Shown piece after piece: positions 1-5,692 of a DNA stretch of 7,889 nucleotides. The stretch comes from Holosporales bacterium (lineage in GTDB: Bacteria > Pseudomonadota > Alphaproteobacteria > UBA3830 > JAIRMZ01): positions 1 through 7,889 of the forward strand of contig JAIRMZ010000091.1 of NCBI GenBank assembly GCA_031258355.1, written 5' to 3'. The position numbers were made by a program, and so were the translations under genes. How positions within the stretch are numbered: position 1 is the stretch's first letter; every line of letters begins with the position of its first letter. The notes below the pieces were generated by a model. That model was given only the letters and a program-made list of their open reading frames with translations. It did not search any database and was not told where the DNA came from.

Positions 1-222
1 GCTCGGATTATCCTTCTGCTTCATGAGACGGTCCGATTGTTAGGCGCTACGGCGGTTACAATTACCCATGACTGGAATGCCGCACGCATTCTCGCAGACC
101 AAGTTTGCCTCCTTCATGCTGGAGAAATCGCGTGGCAAGGAATGCGCGAAGACCTTATGACAACAGACCACCCCCTGGTTCATCAATTTCGAAAGGCGGC
201 ACGAGGAGAGGTCAGGGGATGA
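1..222 (+). CDS. mlaF: MlaF-like ABC transporter ATP-binding protein, C-terminal part (gene cut by the window start)
   Basis: The open frame enters at base 1 and gives the last 73 residues of an ABC ATPase. The sequence shows the H-loop/switch histidine in a TITHD motif, then an ILADQVCLLHAGEIAWQG stretch typical of the strand pair after the H-loop, and a DHPLVHQF tail close to the DNPxVxQF ending of MlaF/Ttg2A proteins. In that family the ATPase works with the permease MlaE and the substrate-binding protein MlaD to move phospholipids between the outer and inner membranes. The Walker A, signature and Walker B regions lie outside the window. The stop TGA (220-222) overlaps an ATG at 219 that begins a decayed radA start. 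The assignment to the Mla subfamily rests only on this tail; that it is an ABC ATPase is much firmer. Confidence 0.8.
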   Translation, partial: ARIILLLHETVRLLGATAVTITHDWNAARILADQVCLLHAGEIAWQGMREDLMTTDHPLVHQFRKAARGEVRG

Positions 223-260
223 AGTAGTTAAAGCGCGTCTACGCCTGCTAAACCTGAACA
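219..260 (+). pseudogene. radA: Degenerate 5' remnant of radA (copy 1, three in-frame stops)
   Basis: The ATG at 219 overlaps the mlaF stop as ATGA. The next 12 codons match codon by codon the better preserved radA start at 696. Ten of the 13 codons encode the same residues, and several of these differ only at synonymous positions (TTA/CTG, GTC/GTT, TAC/TAT, TGC/TGT). The other three are stops: TAG at 225 in place of Lys, TAA at 249 in place of Gln and TGA at 255 in place of Cys. Beyond about 257 no similarity to RadA can be read. From memory, radA follows mlaF in several alphaproteobacteria, so this would be the ancestral locus after gene loss. The stretch is short, so homology depends on the match to copy 2. 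Confidence 0.55.
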
Positions 261-400
261 CTATCAACAGGGCAACCGTTCGATATACTTCAGGTATCGT
301 GACAGCGATGAGGAGAAGGGATACGAATATATTGGGAAACATATGGATACAGACAGCTTTTTCCTGCTCATCAGCAAACATCTCATCTTTGTTTAAGCGG

Positions 401-433
401 ATAAGAACTACTCTGTATCAGTTCTTATTTTAT
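401..433 (+). terminator. AT-rich hairpin with T-tract, possible terminator or attenuator arm
   Basis: ATAAGAACT (401-409) and AGTTCTTAT (420-428) form a perfect 9-bp stem with a 10-base loop, followed by TTTTAT. The stem is AT-rich and so would be a weak terminator by itself. Part of its left arm, AAGAACT (403-409), could instead pair with AGTTCTT at 455-461, which is the right flank of the next hairpin. The two folds would be mutually exclusive. Confidence 0.4.
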
Positions 434-464
434 ACTCTAGGGTCCTTCCCTAAGAGTTCTTTTT
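434..464 (+). terminator. Rho-independent terminator
   Basis: ACTCTAGGG (434-442) pairs with CCCTAAGAGT (448-457) around the loop TCCTT, with a single bulged A, and the stem is followed by TTCTTTTT (457-464). This is a classic intrinsic terminator in the plus orientation. It lies about 210 bases after the mlaF stop and probably ends the mlaF transcript, or the transcript that once continued into radA. There is no equivalent T-run on the other side, so it is directional. Confidence 0.7.
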
Positions 465-497
465 AAGTAAATACAGTCTGCTGAGTTTTAAAAACAA

Positions 498-503
498 TAT
501 AAT
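498..503 (+). promoter_or_regulatory. Possible sigma70 -10 box (TATAAT)
   Basis: A perfect TATAAT sits just after the terminator and 30 bases before the first leader repeat. No good -35 hexamer stands 16-18 bases upstream, so this is only a candidate. If active, it would start a transcript of roughly 400 bases of leader before potH, covering both leader repeats and the radA fragment. Confidence 0.3.
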
Positions 504-527
504 ACCTTTTACAAGCTACTACTCTGC

Positions 528-704
528 ACTTGTTCAATCCACGGACACCCCCTCCCCAAAAGAAGACACTCCCCTCGAAGAAAGAATGACAACCTGAGCA
601 CTAACCACCCCAATCCTCTCCCCCTTACGAGGGAAATCTGGAGATTACCGTCGATCCGTGTAGGATAGCGCGAAGGGTGCCGGGAGTTTGAGAAGATGAA
701 GAAA
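528..704 (+). repeat. Leader repeat, copy 1 (imperfect direct repeat ahead of the radA fragment)
   Basis: About 177 bases, from ACTTGTTCAA to ATGAAGAA, are strongly similar to 751-915. Long identical blocks are shared, including CTGAGCACTAACCACCCC and GTGTAGGATAGCGC, and so is GGTGCCGGGAGTTTGA just before the start codon. This copy has about 12 extra bases, mainly a CCCTTACGAGGG segment that can fold as a small hairpin (CCCT/AGGG around TACG, 622-633) inside a TCTCC/GGAGA stem (617-644). Its CCCCAATCCTCTCC core resembles short dispersed intergenic repeats of proteobacteria. No conserved protein is readable in it: both copies carry the same in-frame TAG. Confidence 0.8.
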
Positions 705-752
705 CTGAAGCGCGTTTATGCCTGTCAAACCTGTGGAGCAATTTTTCCAAAC
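696..752 (+). pseudogene. radA: Truncated 5' fragment of radA (copy 2)
   Basis: The reading frame from the ATG at 696 begins MKKLKRVYACQTCGAIFP, which matches the start of RadA/Sms, the DNA repair ATPase, including the first CxxC of its N-terminal zinc finger. In RadA this is normally followed by KWxGxC and the second CxxC. Here the match breaks at FPN, where leader repeat copy 2 begins, and the frame closes after 28 codons at 780-782. No Walker A, KNRFG or Lon-like domain follows. It is therefore a broken gene start and cannot make a working protein. Identification from 18 residues is plausible but not certain. Confidence 0.6.
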
Positions 753-915
753 TTGTTCAAGTCCACGACACCGCCTTCCTGAAACATCCCCCTGGAAGAA
801 AGAATGACAGCCTGAGCACTAACCACCCCAATCCTCTCATGAAGAAATCTAGAGATTACTGTCAGTCCGTGTAGGATAGCGCAAAAGGTGCCGGGAGTTT
901 GAAGGGATGAAGAAG
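751..915 (+). repeat. Leader repeat, copy 2 (imperfect direct repeat ahead of potH)
   Basis: This is the second copy of the 528-704 element, about 80 percent identical by eye, with small deletions. It begins inside the broken radA fragment and ends at the ATGAAGAA start of potH, so it supplies the potH upstream region and ribosome-binding segment (GGGAG at 892-896 and AAGGG next to the ATG). The inner CCCT/AGGG hairpin of copy 1 is missing here, but the outer TCTC/GAGA pairing is still possible. Confidence 0.8.
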
Positions 916-1830
916 GCTTTTCAGAAAGACCGCAAGAAAGCACCTTACGATATTTTTGGGCGACATGAACAAAGGTGGATCGCTGCTATCCCCTATGGAT
1001 GGCTCGTTGTCTTCTTTTTAGCGCCTTGTCTGCTCCTTCTGCGGATCAGCTTCTCCGAAGGGGTGCTCGCTTGTCCCCCTTACACCAATATTTTTTCTGT
1101 ACTCTCGCAAGAGATCCTGCAGATTCGTCTTCATTTCAGCAGTTACTGGACGCTTTTTCACGACGAGCTTTATCGGAAAGGTCTCTTGACCTCTCTCCAG
1201 ATCGCGGGCCTTTCGACCTTCTGTTGCCTATTGTTGGGATATCCTATGGCTTATACGATCGCGCGCTCCTCTCCAAAAGCACGTTCCCTCCTGCAGCTCC
1301 TTGTCATCCTGCCCTTTTGGACGTCTTTTCTTATTCGTGTCTATGCTTGGATCACTTTGCTCAGCCCGGTTGGTGTCATTAATGGATGTCTATTACGTTG
1401 GGGATTTATAGAAGAGCCGCTCACCTTGATGCAAACGCCTTTTGCCGTGTGCCTCGGCATTGTCTATTCCTATCTACCTTTCATGGTTCTTCCCTTATGT
1501 ATGAGTCTGTCACGGATTGATCAGGAGTTGCTGGATGCAGCCCACGATCTCGGATGCCGGCCCTTGAAGGTTTTTTTCACCGTCACGCTTCCCCTTTCTT
1601 TTTCCGGTATGATCGGAGGGGCGATTCTCGTATTTATCCCCGCTATCGGAGAATATGTCATTCCAGAGCTTCTTGGAGGAGCAGAAACTTTGACAATTGG
1701 GCGCATCGTGTGGAATGATTTCTTCGCAAATATGGCTTGGCCTGTTGCTTCGGCCTTAGCAATCTTATTGATTCTTTTTATTGTGCTGCCCATTTCTTTT
1801 TGGCAAAGATGGAAGGAGGTTCGCGCTTGA
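907..1830 (+). CDS. potH: Putrescine/spermidine-type ABC transporter permease PotH (PotB family)
   Basis: A 307-residue inner-membrane permease, normal in size for PotB/PotH. About six hydrophobic segments are visible (roughly residues 25-47, 93-117, 127-150, 176-200, 231-250 and 280-298). The cytoplasmic EAA loop, LLDAAHDLGCRPLKVFFTVT, at about 208-227 is followed by LP at 228-229 and would dock the ATPase. The segment GEYVIPELLGGAETLTIGRI and the later WPVASALAI are hallmarks of the polyamine branch and are closer to PotH than to molybdate or sulfate permeases. With PotI it would form the channel of a polyamine importer. It begins at the ATG at 907, directly after leader repeat copy 2, and ends in a TTGA overlap with potI. 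No ATPase (PotG/PotA) or binding protein (PotF/PotD) lies next to it, so these must be encoded elsewhere if the system works. Substrate specificity is inferred from the family. Confidence 0.88.
   Translation: MKKAFQKDRKKAPYDIFGRHEQRWIAAIPYGWLVVFFLAPCLLLLRISFSEGVLACPPYTNIFSVLSQEILQIRLHFSSYWTLFHDELYRKGLLTSLQIAGLSTFCCLLLGYPMAYTIARSSPKARSLLQLLVILPFWTSFLIRVYAWITLLSPVGVINGCLLRWGFIEEPLTLMQTPFAVCLGIVYSYLPFMVLPLCMSLSRIDQELLDAAHDLGCRPLKVFFTVTLPLSFSGMIGGAILVFIPAIGEYVIPELLGGAETLTIGRIVWNDFFANMAWPVASALAILLILFIVLPISFWQRWKEVRA
1813..1820 (+). promoter_or_regulatory. Strong ribosome-binding site that sets the potI start
   Basis: AAGGAGGT, an almost full complement of the 16S rRNA 3' end, lies inside the last codons of potH and 6 bases before the TTG at 1827. 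It supports the TTG start over the in-frame ATG at 1809, which lies upstream of this site and has no comparable one. Confidence 0.7.
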
Positions 1831-2648
1831 TTCGCCGTTCTTCCCGCACGCTAAAGGTTGTTTTGAGCTTAGGATACGCCTTCCTGTATCTTCCCTTACT
1901 GGTGATTGTCTTTTTTTCTTTTAATGAAGCCAAGTTGGTGACGGCTTGGAAGGGATTTTCTTTCAAATGGTATCAGGAGCTTTTTGCTAATAGGATCCTC
2001 CTGCGTGCCGCTCTGACCAGTTTTCGGATCGCCGCCCTTTCCGCAACCATCTCGATGATTCTCGGAACGTTAGCGGCCATTACGCTCGTTCGTTTTCCAC
2101 GATTCCGAGGTAAAACACTTTTTGTCGGTCTTGTCGCGGCCCCTCTTGTTATGCCTGATATTATTACAGGACTTTCTCTCCTCCTCCTCTTCGTCAGCTT
2201 CCAGCAACTCTTTGGATGGCCAACAAGTCGAGGCAGTGGTGCGGTAATCATCGCACACACCACGCTTTCCGTGGCTTATGTGACAGCTGTTGTCCAATCA
2301 CGACTCGCGGAATTCGATCGCTCTCTTGAGGAAGCGGCTCTTGATCTTGGGGCTTCCCCTTTTCAGGTATTTTTCACTATCACCTTGCCCTTGATCGCTC
2401 CTGCCGTTGTGACAGGATGGCTGTTTGCTTTTGCTTTGTCCTTAGACGATGTTGTGATCGCCAGCTTTGTTGCGGGTCCAGGAACCACCACGCTGCCTAT
2501 GGTGATCTTTTCCAGCTTGCGACTCGGTCTTTCTCCAGAAATTAACGCGTTAACGACCCTTCTTCTTTTGTTTTTATCTCTCGGTCTTGTAGTTATCACA
2601 GCCGTAATGTGGAAGACGCAACGTACTTCTTCTCAAGATAAGGTTTAA
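1827..2648 (+). CDS. potI: Putrescine/spermidine-type ABC transporter permease PotI (PotC family)
   Basis: A 273-residue inner-membrane permease, the second channel half for PotH. The TTG start at 1827 overlaps the potH stop as TTGA. It gives a start MIRRSS with the positive residues expected before the first membrane segment (about 12-31). The EAA loop is at about 168-188 (EEAALDLGASPFQVFFTITLP). Highly conserved PotI stretches are visible: PLVMPDIITGLSLLLLF (106-122), GWPTSRG (130-136), LSLDDVVIASFVAGPG (204-219) and LPMVIFSS (223-230), ending with PEINAL. These match E. coli PotI more closely than PotC. Translation is very likely coupled to potH. The stop lies 5 bases from the stop of the convergent gap gene. 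The ATG at 1809 is an alternative start that would add six residues. Confidence 0.9.
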   Translation: MIRRSSRTLKVVLSLGYAFLYLPLLVIVFFSFNEAKLVTAWKGFSFKWYQELFANRILLRAALTSFRIAALSATISMILGTLAAITLVRFPRFRGKTLFVGLVAAPLVMPDIITGLSLLLLFVSFQQLFGWPTSRGSGAVIIAHTTLSVAYVTAVVQSRLAEFDRSLEEAALDLGASPFQVFFTITLPLIAPAVVTGWLFAFALSLDDVVIASFVAGPGTTTLPMVIFSSLRLGLSPEINALTTLLLLFLSLGLVVITAVMWKTQRTSSQDKV

Positions 2649-2653
2649 TTGTT

Positions 2654-3670
2654 TTAGGAGGACGTTACTTGCGTCCAAGCCTCAGCGACATCGAGCATGC
2701 GGCAGGCAAAACCCCACTCGTTATCGTACCAAGCCATCACGCGACAAAGAGTTCCCTCGATAACACGCGTTCCAAGACCATCAATCGTCGTGCTTACAGA
2801 GGTATGGTTAAAATCGACAGAAACAAGAGGCGCGTCAGAAAAGGCTAAGACGCCTCGTAGTTCTCCTTCTGCCGCTTGGATAAAAGCATGATTCACGGCC
2901 TCGACCGTTGTCGCTTGCTGCAGAACGAAGACGCCATCAACGAGTGAAACATTTGGCGTAGGGACGCGAATAGCGGTCCCATCTAATTTCCCTGCAAGTT
3001 CGGGAATAACCAGTCCCACGGCTTTTGCCGCTCCTGTAGAAGTGGGGATAAGGCTCAAGCCTGCCGCTCGAGCGCGGCGGAGGTCCTTATGCGCCGTATC
3101 CACGGTCTTTTGATCCCCCGTATAAGCATGAACCGTTGTGATCGACCCTTTCGCGATACCAAAGGCCTGATGAAGAACCCGCGCGACAGGCGCTAAGCAA
3201 TTCGTTGTGCAGGAAGCATTTGAAACAATCTGATGCTGCGCAGAGAGCCCCTTGTGATTGACGCCGTAAACGACGGTGTAATCCGCCTCTTGCCCGGGGG
3301 CGGAAATCAAAACGCGACGTGCTCCTGCCGAAAGATGCCGCGCTGCCTCTGTGCGCTTTGTGAAGCGTCCACTGCATTCAAACACAAGATCTACGGCTTG
3401 TTCTTTCCAAGGAAGTGCCTCTGGTTGAGCAATTGCCGTGAAAACGATGTCTTTTTTGTCTACAGATAAAACTCTATCGCCTTTCTTTTGAATCTCGGCC
3501 GAGAAAGGACCGTGCACAGAGTCATGTTGCAGTAGAAAAGCCGCCGTCTCCAAAGAAATGACATCGTTGATTGCGACAATTTCAATACCAGGGTGCGGTA
3601 CTTCTTTTAAAGCGCGCACAAGAAGACGTCCAATGCGACCGAATCCGTTGATCGCAATACGTAGCATCAT
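2654..3670 (-). CDS. gap: Type I glyceraldehyde-3-phosphate dehydrogenase
   Basis: A 338-residue enzyme of normal length that converts glyceraldehyde 3-phosphate, phosphate and NAD(P)+ to 1,3-bisphosphoglycerate in glycolysis, or the reverse in gluconeogenesis. The nucleotide-binding motif INGFGRIGR is at residues 7-15. The Asp in AIND (36) fits NAD preference. The catalytic Cys154 is in SNASCTTNCLAP and the base His181 is in TTVHAYTGDQ. The phosphate-site PTSTGAAKAVGLV follows, and WYDNEWGF lies near the end. The start is an ATGATG doublet overlapping the tkt stop; the first ATG (3670) has a GGAG 8 bases upstream inside tkt, and 3667 is equally possible. It is the last gene of the minus-strand cluster. 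The pgk gene that often follows gap is missing here. Confidence 0.96.
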   Translation of the reverse strand: MMLRIAINGFGRIGRLLVRALKEVPHPGIEIVAINDVISLETAAFLLQHDSVHGPFSAEIQKKGDRVLSVDKKDIVFTAIAQPEALPWKEQAVDLVFECSGRFTKRTEAARHLSAGARRVLISAPGQEADYTVVYGVNHKGLSAQHQIVSNASCTTNCLAPVARVLHQAFGIAKGSITTVHAYTGDQKTVDTAHKDLRRARAAGLSLIPTSTGAAKAVGLVIPELAGKLDGTAIRVPTPNVSLVDGVFVLQQATTVEAVNHAFIQAAEGELRGVLAFSDAPLVSVDFNHTSVSTTIDGLGTRVIEGTLCRVMAWYDNEWGFACRMLDVAEAWTQVTSS

Positions 3671-5607
3671 CGATTTTTCTCCATTAAAGCGCACACTTTT
3701 TCTTGTACGGCTTCTGACGTCAATCCGAAGTACCGGAGAACCTCCTTCCCTTTTCCAGATAACCCGAATTGAGAGAGGCCAAAAGCATATCCCTTCTCTC
3801 CAACATACCTTTCCCACCCGATGGGAGAGCCCGCCTCAATGCTAACACGAACAGAAGTGTCACCGAGAACGTGACGCTGATAATCAGGATCCTGCTGCGT
3901 GAAAAGTTCCCAACAAGGGAGGGAGACAAGGGCGCCCTTAAATCCTTGAGAATTCAGCTTTTTCTTCGCCTCTTTTGCTATAATCACCTCAGAACCTGTC
4001 GCGAATAATGTAAATTGACGCACCGATGCGTCCTCTTCCAAGAGATAACCTCCATGTTGCACAAGGCAGGAGAAGTCATTTTTTCTAGAGCGGATGAGGG
4101 GCATTTCCTGTCGTCCGAGAATCAAAGCCGAAGGACCCTCTGTACGCCTAAGAGCACAGATCCAGGATTCGTAAGTCTCTATCGCATCTGCTGGGCGGAA
4201 AACATACAGGTTTGGGATAAGACGTAAACTCATCAGCTGCTCGATCGGTTGATGGGTAGGCCCATCTTCTCCTATTGCCACAGAGTCGTGTGTAAAGATA
4301 TACAAGACCTGCAGACCCATAATGGCACTCAAGCGCATGGCGGGCCGCATATAATCGCTGAAGGCGAGGAAAGTGCCCCCATAGGGGATCAGATCTCCTG
4401 ACAACGCCAACCCATTCATAAAAGCTGCCATGCCGTGCTCTCGCACACCATAGTGCAGATAACGCCCTTGCGGATTTTCTGCCGTAAAATCCTCCATAGA
4501 GGAAGCTTGCGTTCCGTTGGAAACGGTTAGGTCCGCCGATCCTCCCATCAAAGCGGGACAAAGCGGGGCCAGGACCTCTAAAGCGCGACCAGAGCTCAAG
4601 CGCGTGGCACAAGGAATTGGTGCGTTCCAAGCCTCTTCCTTAAGGGAATCTAAAGCGGCCCAAACAGCGGGAGAAACACGCTTTTTGGAAGGTTTTAGAG
4701 GCCAACGTTGGTAGATGGTGGAAGAACGCTGAGCTAGAGCACGCCAAGCAGATAAAACATCTACCGGAATATCAAAGGGAGCATAGGGCCAATCAAGGGC
4801 CTTCTGCATCTGACAACGTTCTTCTTCCCCTAAGGGATTGGCATGAATATTAGCGGTTCCCTTCTTGTTCGGAGAGCCGTGCCCAATTTCTGTCTTGCAG
4901 CGAATGAGGGAAGGCCGCGGATCCGCAAGCGCTTCTTGAAGACCGCGATGAATGTCTTCGGGTTGATGGCCTTTGACGTCACAGACGTGCCAATTTTCTG
5001 CGAGGAAGGAGGCGGTAATATCCGTACTGCGTGACAAGGTTGTCGATCCATCGATGGTGATGCCGTTATCGTCCAAGAGAACAATGAGCGATCCAAGGTG
5101 CAAATGCCCGGCCAATGCGGCCGTCTCACAGGTCACACCCTCCATTAAATCTCCATCCCCAACAAGGACATAAACATAAGGTAGACGCGTCTTAGGATCC
5201 TGTGTATGACGTCGCACGAGGGCCGCACAAAGGCCCACCGCTGTGGCAAATCCTTGCCCAAGGGGACCTGTTGTCATCTCAACACCTTCCAATGTTCCAT
5301 ACTCTGGATGTCCTGTTGTCGGAGAATGCAACTGACGAAAATTCTTGAGGTCCTGAAGTGTTGGCCGTGCATATCCAAGAAGGTAAAGCAGACTGTAGAG
5401 AAGCGCCGAGCCATGTCCTCCAGAGAAGATCAAACGATCTCGATCTGGCCAATAAGGATCTTGTGGCTGAAAGACGAGGAAATCCTGGCACAACGTCGTG
5501 ACCACATCCGCCATCCCAAGAGGCATCCCAAGATGACCCGATTGCGCCGCTTCCACCATATCAACAGCGAGAAACCTCAGCGCTGTTGCAAGTCTCCGCG
5601 GATCCAC
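3667..5607 (-). CDS. tkt: Transketolase
   Basis: A thiamine-diphosphate enzyme that moves two-carbon ketol units between sugar phosphates in the pentose phosphate pathway; one product, glyceraldehyde 3-phosphate, feeds the next gene, gap. With the GTG start at 5607 it has 646 residues (E. coli about 663). The TPP/magnesium motif runs from VGDGDLMEG to LLDDNG. Active-site histidines are seen in SGH (residue 25), GGHGS and GHPE, and the catalytic glutamate is in YGVREHGMAA. GEDGPTHQP and ATGSEV mark the later domains. GTG 5607 is chosen because AGGAG stands 7 bases upstream and because it puts the first histidine at 25, against 26 in E. coli. An in-frame ATG pair at 5682/5679, 10 bases after the preceding gene's stop, would add 25 residues but has a poor ribosome site. 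The usual SGHPG reads SGHLG here. The stop overlaps the gap start. Confidence 0.94.
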   Translation of the reverse strand: MDPRRLATALRFLAVDMVEAAQSGHLGMPLGMADVVTTLCQDFLVFQPQDPYWPDRDRLIFSGGHGSALLYSLLYLLGYARPTLQDLKNFRQLHSPTTGHPEYGTLEGVEMTTGPLGQGFATAVGLCAALVRRHTQDPKTRLPYVYVLVGDGDLMEGVTCETAALAGHLHLGSLIVLLDDNGITIDGSTTLSRSTDITASFLAENWHVCDVKGHQPEDIHRGLQEALADPRPSLIRCKTEIGHGSPNKKGTANIHANPLGEEERCQMQKALDWPYAPFDIPVDVLSAWRALAQRSSTIYQRWPLKPSKKRVSPAVWAALDSLKEEAWNAPIPCATRLSSGRALEVLAPLCPALMGGSADLTVSNGTQASSMEDFTAENPQGRYLHYGVREHGMAAFMNGLALSGDLIPYGGTFLAFSDYMRPAMRLSAIMGLQVLYIFTHDSVAIGEDGPTHQPIEQLMSLRLIPNLYVFRPADAIETYESWICALRRTEGPSALILGRQEMPLIRSRKNDFSCLVQHGGYLLEEDASVRQFTLFATGSEVIIAKEAKKKLNSQGFKGALVSLPCWELFTQQDPDYQRHVLGDTSVRVSIEAGSPIGWERYVGEKGYAFGLSQFGLSGKGKEVLRYFGLTSEAVQEKVCALMEKNR

Positions 5608-5692
5608 AGAAATTCTCCTCTCTTCTTCGGTATTTTGGCGAAACTCCAAAGAGAGAGCAAGGAAAGAAGAAGTCGGCATCATGCACTTCCCG

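Noticed and set aside
276..294. Small inverted repeat CGATA/TATCG after the radA remnant
   Set aside because: Only five pairs, with no T-tract and no relation to a gene. It is expected by chance.
40..381. A 113-codon open frame on the minus strand
   Set aside because: It lies opposite the mlaF tail and the decayed region, has no recognisable motif, and its composition follows the opposite strand.
232..396. An open plus-strand stretch of about 54 codons after mlaF
   Set aside because: It has no good start codon or ribosome site and no family likeness, and it overlaps the radA remnant in another frame.
725..943. A 72-codon minus-strand frame through leader repeat copy 2
   Set aside because: The corresponding frame in copy 1 is interrupted by stops, so the frame is not conserved between the repeats. 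It also runs into the start of potH.
5622..5655. Possible minus-strand promoter (TTGCTC, 17 bases, CAAAAT) ahead of tkt
   Set aside because: Only three and four of six bases match the consensus boxes, which is too weak to list as a feature.
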